Below, piece by piece: positions 1 through 7,308 of a stretch of DNA of 33,451 nucleotides. The translations under genes were made by a program, and so were the position numbers. Source of the stretch: Bacillota bacterium (lineage in GTDB: Bacteria; Bacillota; GCA-003054495; Carboxydocellales; JAJZSN01). The notes under the pieces were generated by a model. It worked only from the letters and a program-made list of their open reading frames with translations, was not told the DNA's origin and did no database searches. The stretch lies in NCBI GenBank assembly GCA_021849745.1, contig JAJZSN010000028.1, positions 1 to 33,451 on the forward strand, read 5' to 3'. Numbering within the stretch: the stretch's first letter is position 1; each line of letters opens with the position of its first letter.

Positions 1-94
1 CGATCCGGGCCTCCTTGGCCAACAGCCCGCCACAACCTATTTCCACATCATCGGGATGAGCCCCGAAGGCAATAATATCTACTTGTTCCGTCAT
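1..94 (-). CDS. bshB1: PIG-L/LmbE-family deacetylase, BshB1-like (N-terminal 31 aa only)
   Basis: Only the first 31 codons lie in the window; the gene runs off the left edge. The visible protein has the hallmark AHPDD motif ([20 protein letters not shown]) at residues 12-16, which binds the catalytic zinc in the PIG-L/LmbE deacetylase family, followed by the usual GCGG. The start is ATG at 94, with GGGGAG upstream (102-107). This N-terminus is typical of BshB1, which deacetylates GlcNAc-malate in bacillithiol synthesis. Other PIG-L members (mycothiol or glycolipid deacetylases) share the motif, so the family is sure and the substrate is inferred. No neighbouring bsh gene is visible. Confidence 0.75.
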   Translation of the reverse strand, partial: MTEQVDIIAFGAHPDDVEIGCGGLLAKEARI

Positions 95-119
95 GATATC
101 TCCCCGTTTCCCTGAGTTT

Positions 120-270
120 GATATTATTGTATCACAAAGTAGCGGTTTTGAACAAATTCGCCGTCCGGGTGACTTCGGGTGAGGCAGTAACCCTCCGGCA
201 CTCACGGGTCATTCTAAGGTCTTTCTCTGTGTCCTCCGTGCGCTCTGTGGTTGCCTTTTTTATAAGTTCC
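120..270. other. Non-coding stretch with CTCTGTG-type word repeat
   Basis: No reading frame with a ribosome site was found here. At about 224-254 three related words follow one another (CTCTGTGTCC, TCCGTGCGC, TCTGTGGTTGCC). Low-complexity CTCTGTG strings of this kind occur in intergenic regions of many unrelated bacteria (general knowledge). No function is assigned. Confidence 0.4.
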
Positions 271-280
271 TGAAAAAATT

Positions 281-321
281 AAAAAGGCGCGCATCGTTTG
301 TTCCGCTGCGCGCGCCTTTTT
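281..321. terminator. Bidirectional intrinsic terminator hairpin
   Basis: Perfect 12-bp arms (281-292 and 310-321), AAAAAGGCGCGC against its complement, give a GC-rich stem with A/T runs on both sides. It is the second of two tandem terminators downstream of the minus-strand gene ending at 422. Confidence 0.8.
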
Positions 322-378
322 ATACTACATTCCGCTGAATTTTCCACAAGGGTGGAAAATATAGTTTCCTGTAGTATA
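321..378. repeat. Nested inverted repeat between two terminators
   Basis: Outer arms TATACTACA (321-329) and TGTAGTATA (370-378) enclose inner arms ATTTTCCAC (339-347) and GTGGAAAAT (352-360). The whole can fold as one long imperfect cruciform or hairpin. Function unknown. Confidence 0.55.
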
Positions 379-380
379 AA

Positions 381-411
381 AAACCCCGGCATGAGGTATT
401 TTCCGGGGTTT
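381..411 (-). terminator. Intrinsic terminator of the gene ending at 422
   Basis: Arms AAACCCCGG (381-389) and CCGGGGTTT (403-411). On the minus strand the stem is followed by a T-run (GGGGTTTTTTATAC), 11 bases past the stop codon. Confidence 0.85.
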
Positions 412-421
412 CTGGATTATA

Positions 422-1243
422 CTAAAATTCTGTTATCCCCTCTACCTTCTGGGCGTCGAGGATGTTATAGCCGCCATCGGTATAGACCACGAAATTCTGA
501 TAAGCGCCGTTAAGTATTACCAGAACCCTGGCGGCATTAGCCCCCTTAACCTGAACCGGCCGGTACAGGAGGGCATCAATATACTTTAGCCCGGCGTTGG
601 TCTTAATCTCCTCCTGCAATCCCTCTTTGGTGATGGAGGCTTTCACCCCTTTGGGGGCGATGATTATCGGCTTAACCACTTCATTGAGCTTAGGTGTCAG
701 TTCATCCATTTCTTTGGAACCGAAAACAACATTCTCCTTTTCACCGGCATTAACCAGAACCACATCCTTGAAAGCCAGGTCGGGCACCAGGGCCATCAGG
801 AAGGTGCGCAGGTAGCTTTTCAGTTCTTCGGATTCCATAACCCGTTTAACATTCCCCTGTTCAACCACAAAATAGTCCTCTGCGGTGAAGATTTCCCCCT
901 TCACCACCACCGGCTCCCCTTCAGCCAGTTCAAAATCCACCACCTGGGGATAATGGAGTTCCCTGGTCTTTCCCTCATAAGGTTGCATCCCGTTATAAAA
1001 ATCCACCAAAACAGCCATCTCTTTCTGGAAATCCGGCTTATTTAAGGTAAAAAGGGCCTCCCCCTGCTCCACTCCCCTGAGAATAATATTGACTACCTCT
1101 TTTAAAGAAATCTCGCTCCCTGGCGGCAACTCTTCCTTCAGCACCCCGGCCACTACAGGTTTAGCGCCATATAGGACCCCGGTAACAACGAAATTTGTCA
1201 ACAAAGTGAAGATTATACCGAATACAATGTAAATTCTCCTCAT
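422..1243 (-). CDS. Secreted or membrane-anchored protein of unknown function
   Basis: 273 aa starting at ATG 1243 behind AGGGGGG. Residues about 5-27 form one hydrophobic segment (signal peptide or N-terminal anchor, no lipobox), so most of the protein should lie outside the membrane. The rest is an acidic soluble domain with no catalytic motif I recognise and only one or two weakly hydrophobic stretches. There are no cysteines, so it is not an obvious thiol or heme protein. It is the last gene before two tandem terminators and lies 135 bp downstream of the YlbF-family gene. I cannot assign a family. Confidence 0.6.
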   Translation of the reverse strand: MRRIYIVFGIIFTLLTNFVVTGVLYGAKPVVAGVLKEELPPGSEISLKEVVNIILRGVEQGEALFTLNKPDFQKEMAVLVDFYNGMQPYEGKTRELHYPQVVDFELAEGEPVVVKGEIFTAEDYFVVEQGNVKRVMESEELKSYLRTFLMALVPDLAFKDVVLVNAGEKENVVFGSKEMDELTPKLNEVVKPIIIAPKGVKASITKEGLQEEIKTNAGLKYIDALLYRPVQVKGANAARVLVILNGAYQNFVVYTDGGYNILDAQKVEGITEF

Positions 1244-1377
1244 CTTTAGCCCCCCTAGAATAAGTATTATTTATATTCTTCTTAACATAGTACATTTCCT
1301 GCTAACTTGAGGGGGAAATAGTGAAAAAAGTTGCAATTTAGTCCAGAAGATTAAGTCCCCTTAACTTATTAAGTATT

Positions 1378-1716
1378 TTATGGGAATTGTAGCCCTACCG
1401 CCTCACCGATAATCTTTTGCACATCCAACATCATTTTATTAAAACGAAATTCAGTTTGAAAGAATTCAGCTATCGCAGGATTTGTAACGATAATCTGTTG
1501 CATTTTTTCTAACTGTTTCTTCTTGGCCTCATCCACTTTTTGGCCAAGTATAACTGCTTTTTGAAGTTCCATCTGTTTCGCTCTTAGATCGGCAACCAGT
1601 TTTTTATTTTCCCCATTAGCTTCCAGCTTTTCCTTGGCTTTTTTATATTCCACATATTCGGGACTCTTGGCCAGAACTCTAGCCAGTTGGTGAGCCTGGT
1701 CGTAAGCATTGGTCAT
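1378..1716 (-). CDS. YlbF/YmcA-family protein
   Basis: 112 aa, almost entirely alpha-helical and charged, with the YlbF-family layout: an N-terminal helix (AYDQAHQLARVLAKSPEY), a K/E-rich middle helix, and a C-terminal FQTEFRFNKMMLDVQKII segment resembling the family's conserved end. In Bacillus, YlbF, YmcA and YaaT form a complex affecting competence, sporulation and mRNA processing; here the role is inferred only from family. The ATG at 1716 is chosen over an upstream in-frame start at 1761 because TAGGAGGT sits 8-9 bases before it. It follows resB by about 100 bp. Confidence 0.75.
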   Translation of the reverse strand: MTNAYDQAHQLARVLAKSPEYVEYKKAKEKLEANGENKKLVADLRAKQMELQKAVILGQKVDEAKKKQLEKMQQIIVTNPAIAEFFQTEFRFNKMMLDVQKIIGEAVGLQFP

Positions 1717-1815
1717 CGGCAACAACCTCCTAAAAGATGTTATCCAAGATGATAATAGCATATTCCCTAATCAAGATAAAGTTACCGGTCAGAAACAGGA
1801 ACTCGGTAGGTGAGA

Positions 1816-3159
1816 TTATTCTCTCAATAAAACCTTTATTTCTTCCAATTCCTCATTAAAAGAACCGAAAAATCTTGGAGTGGTTGCCCCTAGATTTAAT
1901 ATCCCATCATCCCCGGCCCAAACCTCAATCCTTCTAGGAATGACCAGATAGATAAGGGCGGTTCCCCCTATAACCAGCCAAAAACCGGCGTAGACCAAGT
2001 TCATGCCGGGGTCTACTTTCACCACCAGAGAGGCCCAAGCTCGGTAATCCTGGAAAGCTACCCTAATATTCCCCTGTTTTTTCTCCTCACCCTTCTGGAT
2101 GACCTGACGGAAGTCTCCCCCACTGCCGTTTTTTATCACCACCGATACCGCTGGGCTGTCAAACCGGTAAGATTTTTTCACCGGCTTGGGCCTAATTTCG
2201 TCCCCATCAGGGTAGAACTCTACTTCCACCTGCTTACCTGAGGAAGGTTGGGTAAACTCCCCCCGGAAAATGAACTCCCTGGCTGAACCGTTCCAGGATG
2301 TGTCTAGGGCAATATAGGAATCCAAAACCCCGCCCCCTTCCTCTTGGATAATCAATCGTGGGGTGAACCCGAAATTATCATAACTGTGGAAGGTCAAGTG
2401 GCCCATGGTCAGGGGAAACCCTGTAGAGACAGCCCCTGCCCCGGTTTCTCCGTTGGATTGGGCCACCCGCAGGGCCGCTTCAAACTTATCCGGGTATTTT
2501 TTGGCATTGATTCGATAATAGAATTTATCCAGGGTAAGGGTGAAAAGGCTGGAACTGTGGTCAAACCAAGGCCCTTTTTGATAAGTGATATAATTCTCAG
2601 GCCGATCTTCAAAAGCAAAACCCTCAGTCACCGGGAAAATCCCTGTCATACCGGCATTTAACTTAAGTAGGCCGCCCACCATGATTACAATTAACCCTAC
2701 ATGCAAGATTATCGGTCCGACGCAGCCCCAGCGATTACGTTGGGCGGTGAGAATGCCTTTTTCAATAACAATCTTATAACCCCTGGCTCGCAAAAGGGCT
2801 GTAATCCGGTTATAAGGTTTTTCTCCGTTTTTACTTATATCCCAGCTAAATTTTGGAGTTAACCTACCGGGGGGCCGCCACCAGAGAAGCCTAGCTTTTT
2901 TGACTTGAGCCCAAGTACAACAAAAAGTGTTGATCAGCAGTAAATAAACGGTAGCCATAAAGAACCAGGTATCCAAGGGGCTATCCAATCCTAAGGTTTT
3001 TATGATAGGCAAATTACGTAAAGCCACCCCTAGGGGCAGCTTGTCAACCTCTGTTAACACCGCCATTAAAATCAGCAAGATTATGAGAATTAACAGGGCC
3101 ATGGCTAGTTTAACAGAGGTTAAAAATCTCCAAATTGAGATTGCTATGTAGCTCATCAT
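1816..3159 (-). CDS. resB: Cytochrome c biogenesis protein ResB/Ccs1
   Basis: 447 aa. Three N-terminal membrane segments (about 10-35, 65-85, 145-170), a large extracytoplasmic domain, and a last TM near 395-415 with a short cytoplasmic tail: the ResB topology. ResB normally works with ResC/CcsA to deliver heme to apocytochrome c (System II). No ResC/CcsA is in the window; the neighbouring pathway is System I (Ccm). The start is ATG 3159 (an ATG-ATG pair) with AAAGGTG upstream. A terminator separates it from the DUF2318 gene, and a TATAAT at 3180-3185 (minus) suggests its own promoter, although the -35 is poor. Confidence 0.9.
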   Translation of the reverse strand: MMSYIAISIWRFLTSVKLAMALLILIILLILMAVLTEVDKLPLGVALRNLPIIKTLGLDSPLDTWFFMATVYLLLINTFCCTWAQVKKARLLWWRPPGRLTPKFSWDISKNGEKPYNRITALLRARGYKIVIEKGILTAQRNRWGCVGPIILHVGLIVIMVGGLLKLNAGMTGIFPVTEGFAFEDRPENYITYQKGPWFDHSSSLFTLTLDKFYYRINAKKYPDKFEAALRVAQSNGETGAGAVSTGFPLTMGHLTFHSYDNFGFTPRLIIQEEGGGVLDSYIALDTSWNGSAREFIFRGEFTQPSSGKQVEVEFYPDGDEIRPKPVKKSYRFDSPAVSVVIKNGSGGDFRQVIQKGEEKKQGNIRVAFQDYRAWASLVVKVDPGMNLVYAGFWLVIGGTALIYLVIPRRIEVWAGDDGILNLGATTPRFFGSFNEELEEIKVLLRE

Positions 3160-3283
3160 GGCGTCACACCTTTAATTACATTATATCCACAAATTACTAT
3201 GTTCTACTTTTATTTCTATATGCTACCTTAAATTTCCTTCTGAATTCATTTCTTTTTTAGTTTCTTTTCTTCTCATTTTCAAC

Positions 3284-3314
3284 AAAAACGGCCCTGGATA
3301 ATTATCCAGGGCCG
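3284..3314 (-). terminator. Terminator of the cytochrome c maturation operon
   Basis: Perfect 12-bp arms (3289-3300 and 3303-3314, CGGCCCTGGATA and its complement). On the minus strand they are followed by TTTTTGTTG (3284-3288 onward). It lies 16 bp after the stop of the DUF2318 gene and so closes the operon upstream of resB. Confidence 0.85.
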
Positions 3315-3329
3315 CCCGACTCCAATACT

Positions 3330-3974
3330 TTATTGAGTTACTTCTGTTCCACTCATGGCATCATCGCCGAAATAACTTGGTTTCCAATTCTTAAGTTTAG
3401 CTTCGTCAATAACCAGATATTCACCTTCGGCATTATATTGCAAAAACTCAGGCGGATAATTTACGCATCCACCCATGTTCCCATATAAATCACTTAGACG
3501 CCATCTGGTGCCACAAGCCATACAAACCAATTCCTTGCCTTCAATATAAAATCTGGTACTATAGCATGGTTGGCAAATCCCATCAACCACTACAACCCGA
3601 CCAGAAGGAGATACATAAGCCAGAATGGGTAAATAATTCAAATCCCCATAAAAGATTTTTTTACCATCTCCGTTATATTTGAGTCGAACGATACTATTTT
3701 TCTTAACCTCTTCAATGGGAATTTTAGCTTTACCATTTTCCAGAATTAATTTTATTTCCTTCATTTCAATTTTCTTGCCTTCATAATTAGGCTCATAACC
3801 AACATTATAATTTCCTGTGTCAACCGAATCATATTGACCACTGTTAATCCAAGCAAAAATAGCTATGCTAACAACAGTAATCACAGCAGTAATACCCAAA
3901 ATTAATTTTTTACGCTTTTGACGATTGACCTCTCTTTCTTCAAAACGAGTTCGTTTTTGTTCACGATCAATCAT
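3330..3974 (-). CDS. DUF2318 cysteine-rich membrane-anchored protein (copy 1)
   Basis: 214 aa. Charged cytoplasmic N-terminus (1-23), one TM (about 24-43), then an extracytoplasmic domain with C134-x2-C137, C151-x2-C154 (VCMACGTRW) and C170. This is the DUF2318 signature, annotated as a predicted Fe-S or metal-binding membrane protein. The second copy at 17554-18231 has identical spacing between all five cysteines. DUF2318 proteins are known near FTR1/P19-type iron uptake genes (for example the Campylobacter jejuni cj1658-1663 locus). Here it is the last gene of the ccm operon, 43 bp after its upstream neighbour, which ties it to heme or metal handling (inference). The start is ATG 3974 with AAAGGGTG. 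Confidence 0.85.
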   Translation of the reverse strand: MIDREQKRTRFEEREVNRQKRKKLILGITAVITVVSIAIFAWINSGQYDSVDTGNYNVGYEPNYEGKKIEMKEIKLILENGKAKIPIEEVKKNSIVRLKYNGDGKKIFYGDLNYLPILAYVSPSGRVVVVDGICQPCYSTRFYIEGKELVCMACGTRWRLSDLYGNMGGCVNYPPEFLQYNAEGEYLVIDEAKLKNWKPSYFGDDAMSGTEVTQ

Positions 3975-4017
3975 GGCTTACACCCTTTCTAAGTGGGGAT
4001 GACTTTCGGAGCACAGA

Positions 4018-4554
4018 TTAAAGTTTTAAAGCTTCTTGCAATACCGTCAGGGAGTCTCCACCACCGACAGCAATCCAATAAACCTGTTTATCCCTGACCC
4101 AATAATAATGATCCTGACCCATACCGAGAACTTTGATTACCTGCTTTCCGTCCATTTGCAGTTCTTCTCGGTTGGTAAACATTTGACTGGCCGGCATCTT
4201 TTTGTCCATGATATCAAACAAAGCCAGGGCATCATTAGTGGTTGCGGAAACCGAAACCCAGACGGTAATTTCGTTTTTACCCAGGTATTGAGCGATAAAA
4301 CCTTCTACAACACTAATGCTGGCACCGTGAAGCCTGTTAATGTTCTGCATGGCATCCGGGCCGCTAACAACCTCACCCGCCAGAGTACTCCCTGCCAAGG
4401 ATTGAGGAAAACTCTCTTTAGTAAAAGCCGCCCCTTGAGACCCGTTAACCGTGTTACCAGGCTTAGCGGGGTTACCAACAAACATATAATACCCGACGAG
4501 GATAATTGTGACTAAACCAGCCAAAATAAAAACACTTAAAATATTTTTTTTCAC
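4018..4554 (-). CDS. Secreted/anchored protein of unknown function in the ccm operon
   Basis: 178 aa from a GTG start at 4554, preceded by GGGAGG 7 bases upstream. Residues 5-26 are a single hydrophobic segment; the remainder is a compact domain of about 120 aa. It has no cysteines and no heme-binding CxxCH. The C-terminal part (GQDHYYWVRDKQVYWIAVGG) looks like paired beta strands. It sits between ccmD and the DUF2318 gene with short gaps, so co-transcription with cytochrome c maturation genes is likely. I do not recognise the family. Confidence 0.65.
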   Translation of the reverse strand: MKKNILSVFILAGLVTIILVGYYMFVGNPAKPGNTVNGSQGAAFTKESFPQSLAGSTLAGEVVSGPDAMQNINRLHGASISVVEGFIAQYLGKNEITVWVSVSATTNDALALFDIMDKKMPASQMFTNREELQMDGKQVIKVLGMGQDHYYWVRDKQVYWIAVGGGDSLTVLQEALKL

Positions 4555-4567
4555 CTAATTCCCTCCC

Positions 4568-4702
4568 TTATTGTTTTCCCTCTAAGGATTTTCTTAAAAG
4601 AAAAACTTCCTGCTCCAACTCCTTCTGTCTTTTCCCCAACATCAGGGTGTAACCGAAAATAACGGTCCAGATAACGGCGTAAGCAGCGAAAAGATATTCC
4701 AT
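4568..4702 (-). CDS. ccmD: CcmD-family small membrane protein
   Basis: 44-aa gene: MEYLFAAYAVIWTVIFGYTL, then a charged tail (MLGKRQKELEQEVFLLRK). One N-terminal TM with an aromatic start (EYLFAAYAVIW) plus a basic coiled helix is the CcmD pattern. CcmD is a small protein that helps release holo-CcmE from CcmABC. The start ATG 4702 has AGGAGGTG at the right distance. Its place directly after ccmC matches the usual ccmABCD order. The sequence is short, so the call rests on topology plus position. Confidence 0.8.
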   Translation of the reverse strand: MEYLFAAYAVIWTVIFGYTLMLGKRQKELEQEVFLLRKSLEGKQ

Positions 4703-4721
4703 GGTTTAAGCACCTCCTGTT

Positions 4722-4748
4722 TAGCTGTCAGCTATCAGCTATCAGCTA
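4722..4748. repeat. AGCTATCAGCTGACAGC-type dispersed word repeat
   Basis: AGCTGTCAGCTATCAGCTAT-like tandem words between ccmC and ccmD. The TGA stop of ccmC (4742-4744) lies inside the repeat, so the repeat has replaced or trimmed the gene's end. Related copies are at about 7122-7142, 7270-7308, 8290-8324 and 20887-20905. Confidence 0.7.
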
Positions 4749-5410
4749 TTTCTCAGTCTTTCTTTCAAGCCTGCCACTTCGGCCCGCATCTTTTCCAGTT
4801 TCATTGTATTAGTTAAGAGGTAAAAATACAAGAAGGTGAAGGCCAAAAGGCTGACCATTAGAGTTGTAAACATTTTGGGGGACATGGCAAATCCCGAGGA
4901 GTCCACCACCACTGGGTGGATGGTGCGCCACCAGCGGATGGAGAACCAGACGATGGGTACGTCGATGAAGGCGATAATGCCGAAGATGGCGGAGAAGCGG
5001 GCCTTCTTTTCTTCTTCGTGAATGGATGAGCGAATCATCAGGTAGGCCAGGTAGAGGAACCAGAGTACCAGGGTGGTGGTTAGCCGGGGATCCCAGGTCC
5101 ACCAGGTGTTCCAGGAAGGTTTGGCCCAGATGGGGCCGGTGATGAGGACGATGGTGGTGAACATGACCCCGATTTGGGCCGAGGATACTCCGATGGTATC
5201 CCATTTGTTGTCCCTGGTGAAGAGGTAGGCCAATCCGGCGATGAAGACCACCAGGAAGGCGAAGAAGCCTATCCAGGCCGAGGACACGTGGAAGTAAAAG
5301 ATTTTCTGGACGGGGCCCATGATTCGTTCGTTGGGCACCCACATGAAGACCAGGTAAAGGGCGGTCATGGTGATGATGAAGGTGAGCCAGCCCAGGATTT
5401 TGTTGAACAT
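4742..5410 (-). CDS. ccmC: Heme exporter/heme-handling protein CcmC
   Basis: 222 aa with six predicted TMs and the tryptophan-rich WWD heme motif (WNTWWTWDPRLTTTLVLWF, near residue 100). CcmC-specific flanks are FYFHVSSAWIGF before it and RWWRTIHPVV after it; the conserved histidines (FHV, IHP) are axial heme ligands in the family. CcmC binds heme on the outer face and loads it on CcmE. The start ATG 5410 overlaps a GGAGGTG at the end of ccmB, and the genes are 3 bp apart, implying coupled translation. Codon use is markedly GC-rich compared with ccmEFH. The last codons run into a dispersed repeat. Confidence 0.95.
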   Translation of the reverse strand: MFNKILGWLTFIITMTALYLVFMWVPNERIMGPVQKIFYFHVSSAWIGFFAFLVVFIAGLAYLFTRDNKWDTIGVSSAQIGVMFTTIVLITGPIWAKPSWNTWWTWDPRLTTTLVLWFLYLAYLMIRSSIHEEEKKARFSAIFGIIAFIDVPIVWFSIRWWRTIHPVVVDSSGFAMSPKMFTTLMVSLLAFTFLYFYLLTNTMKLEKMRAEVAGLKERLRNS

Positions 5411-5413
5411 TTG

Positions 5414-6091
5414 TTACACCTCCAGCAAGTAGTCAAAGAGCAGCCACGGCACCACGGTGAAGATTACGGCAAAAGCAGTGAGGATTCTTAACCAGTTGGA
5501 CCAGTCGGCCCAGACCCCGCCCCCTAGGATTACGCCGGTGGCTTGCACCGCTGCGATTAAAAGGGGTACGATGAGGGGGAAAAGGATGATGGGCAACAGG
5601 ATTTCGCTGTTGCGGGTGTTCACCGCGAGGGCCGACAGGAAGGTGCCGATGGCGATAAAGCCCCAGGTGCCCAGTGCCACGATTAATATAAGATAAAGCA
5701 GAGAGCCTTTAAGGCGGTAATCAAAGAGTACGAAGAGGATGGGCAGGGTTACTGCCTCCATTATATACATGAAGATCAGGTTACTGATCATTTTGCCTAG
5801 GTAGATGATACCCCGGTCGGTAGTGCATAACATGAGACCCATGATGCAGTCATTGCTTTTTTCACTTAGGAAGGAGCGGTTGAGGCCCAGGATGCCGGCG
5901 AAGATGAAGGCTACCCAGATGATGCCGGGGAAGACTTTTTTCACTGTTTCGCTGTCGGGGTCGAAGGCGAAGCTGAAGACCACGGTGGTGAGAAAAGCGA
6001 AGATGAGCATGGAGCTTAGCATTTCTTTGGTTCTGAGTTCGGAGGTCAGGTCTTTCCAGACTAGGGTTCTGATTTGGTTGAGGTAGTTCAT
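5414..6091 (-). CDS. ccmB: Heme exporter membrane protein CcmB
   Basis: 225 aa, six TMs, starting LVWKDLTSELRTKEMLSSML, the conserved CcmB cytoplasmic opening, followed by the hydrophobic core with FLSEKSNDCIMGLMLCTTDRG near residue 75. CcmB is the permease-like partner of the CcmA ATPase in the complex that releases heme-loaded CcmE. Its ATG overlaps the ccmA stop (ATGA), and GGGAGGT lies within ccmA. Like ccmA and ccmC it has G/C-ending codons. Confidence 0.93.
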   Translation of the reverse strand: MNYLNQIRTLVWKDLTSELRTKEMLSSMLIFAFLTTVVFSFAFDPDSETVKKVFPGIIWVAFIFAGILGLNRSFLSEKSNDCIMGLMLCTTDRGIIYLGKMISNLIFMYIMEAVTLPILFVLFDYRLKGSLLYLILIVALGTWGFIAIGTFLSALAVNTRNSEILLPIILFPLIVPLLIAAVQATGVILGGGVWADWSNWLRILTAFAVIFTVVPWLLFDYLLEV

Positions 6092-6795
6092 GGGGTCAGA
6101 CCTCCCACCGTGTTGAGGTAGATTTCTTTCATTTGGCCGGGAGTTAGGCCTGGGGCCGCTCCTTCATAGGCTAGGCGGCCTTTTTTGATAATGAGGACCC
6201 GGTCGCTTAGGTCCAGCCCTTGTTCGAAGTTGTGGGTAATCATGAAGACGGTGCGGTCTTTGATGTTGAGGTTACGAAGGACACTGTTCAATATATCTAT
6301 GGCTTGCTGGTCCAGGCCGGTGTATGGTTCGTCCAGGAAGAGGATGGCGGGCTGGTGGAGGGTGGCCCTGGCGATGGCCAGCCGCTGCAGCATCCCTCTG
6401 GAGAAGTTGCGTACGGGGTCATTGAGGGAGTATTCCAGGCCCACTTCTTTGAGGACGTCATAGATGCGATCCCGCAGGTTGTCCACTTGGTACATACGCC
6501 CGTAGAATTCCAGGTTTTCGTAAGCGGTGAGGTTGTCATAGAGGAATGACTGGTGAGAGATAACCCCGATTTGACTGCGGGTTTTACTGGATTCTTGGTT
6601 GGCACTGCTGCCGTTTATGGTTAAAGTGCCGGTGGATGGTTTCATGAGCAAGGACAGTATCTTCAGGAGGGTGCTTTTGCCTGCGCCGTTGGGTCCGAAG
6701 ACGGTGATGAATTCGCCTTCTTTGATGTGGAGGTCGATGTTGTGGAGGATGGTTTTGGTGCCGATGGTTTTGGTTATATTTTGGGCGGTGAGCAT
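6088..6795 (-). CDS. ccmA: Cytochrome c maturation ABC ATPase CcmA
   Basis: 235 aa. Walker A GPNGAGKST (about residue 35), signature NFSRGMLQRLAIARA (a variant of LSGGQ typical of CcmA-like ATPases), Walker B ILFLDEPYTGLD and the switch histidine in MITHNFEQ. It powers the CcmABCD complex that frees holo-CcmE. The ATG at 6795 is preferred over an in-frame GTG at 6804, because AAGGAGGTG sits 8 bases before the ATG and overlaps the GTG. It overlaps ccmB by 4 bp. Immediately upstream is the structured non-coding element at 6829-7088, whose edge is about 20 bases from the ribosome site. Confidence 0.92.
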   Translation of the reverse strand: MLTAQNITKTIGTKTILHNIDLHIKEGEFITVFGPNGAGKSTLLKILSLLMKPSTGTLTINGSSANQESSKTRSQIGVISHQSFLYDNLTAYENLEFYGRMYQVDNLRDRIYDVLKEVGLEYSLNDPVRNFSRGMLQRLAIARATLHQPAILFLDEPYTGLDQQAIDILNSVLRNLNIKDRTVFMITHNFEQGLDLSDRVLIIKKGRLAYEGAAPGLTPGQMKEIYLNTVGGLTP

Positions 6796-6828
6796 GGGTG
6801 GCACCTCCTTAAAAGAATTGTAGTGGGC

Positions 6829-7088
6829 AGGCTGGGGGTATTTCCTCGCCTATAAGTATGCACCTTGGGTATCGCGGCACAAGAAAGGCTAAGTCTGGCT
6901 CTTAGGCGCCAGCCTAAGCCTTTCTAGCGTAACTTTTCAAGGCTTAAAGAGAGCTACCATTGGTTTTATCCACCGTCTTGAATGAGAGGTGACTGCACCT
7001 TTGACGCCCTTCCAGGGTAGTGTCTCGGCATCTGACGGGCTGTTGAACGCACGCTGATGAAAAGTTACTCCGGAAATACCCCCAGCCT
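6829..7088. ncRNA. Candidate structured RNA (or MITE-like element) ahead of ccmA
   Basis: About 260 bp with no coding sign but nested complementarity. The closing stem is a perfect 17 bp (6829-6845 with 7072-7088, AGGCTGGGGGTATTTCC). Inside are a perfect 11-bp stem (6929-6939 with 7058-7068), a 9-bp hairpin (6882-6890 with 6917-6925) extended by CTGGC/GCCAG, an alternative exclusive hairpin (6901-6907 with 6912-6918), CTACC/GGTAG (6954-6958 with 7016-7020), and AGGTG-ACTG-CACCT (6987-7000). The strand is uncertain; on the minus strand it would be the leader of ccmABCD. It does not match the riboswitch cores I know. The alternative is a small transposable element with terminal inverted repeats, but I see no target-site duplication. 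Confidence 0.6.
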
Positions 7089-7119
7089 ATGCATGTCAAG
7101 CTTATGGGCACTCCCAAGG

Positions 7120-7308
7120 GTCGGCTGTCAGCCATCAGCTATTAAACCCCATAGACTTACCTACCAACTATGAACTACGAACTACGAACTATGAACTACA
7201 AACCCTCTTCCAAGAATACCCCAACCTCACCCCTAACCCCTAAAACCTAACACCTGACCGCAAAGTATAGCCATAAGCTACAAGCTACAAGCTACTAGCT
7301 ATCAGCTA
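7120..7308. repeat. Patchwork of three intergenic word repeats
   Basis: A run of low-complexity words without coding potential: GGCTGTCAGCCATCAGCTATT (7122-7142), repeated GAACTATGAACTAC units (about 7166-7200), CCTAACCCC/CCTAACACC units (about 7225-7258), and CAAGCTACAAGCTACTAGC/ATCAGCT units (about 7266-7308). The last set runs into the stop of the CcmI-like gene ending at 7306. Confidence 0.7.

Noticed and set aside
323..376. TACTACA...TGTAGTA as a further BlaI operator
   Set aside because: The half-sites are about 40 bp apart, not 7, and lie between terminators rather than at a promoter.
4809..6605. Long alternative-frame and antisense reading frames over ccmC and ccmA
   Set aside because: They overlap certain genes, have biased residue use and lack ribosome sites; they follow from the high GC of that block.
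6861..6882. GGGTATCGCGGCAC resembling a T-box antiterminator motif
   Set aside because: It departs from the GGGTGGNACCGCGG consensus, and there is no specifier stem, no terminator and no downstream aminoacyl-tRNA or amino acid gene on that strand.
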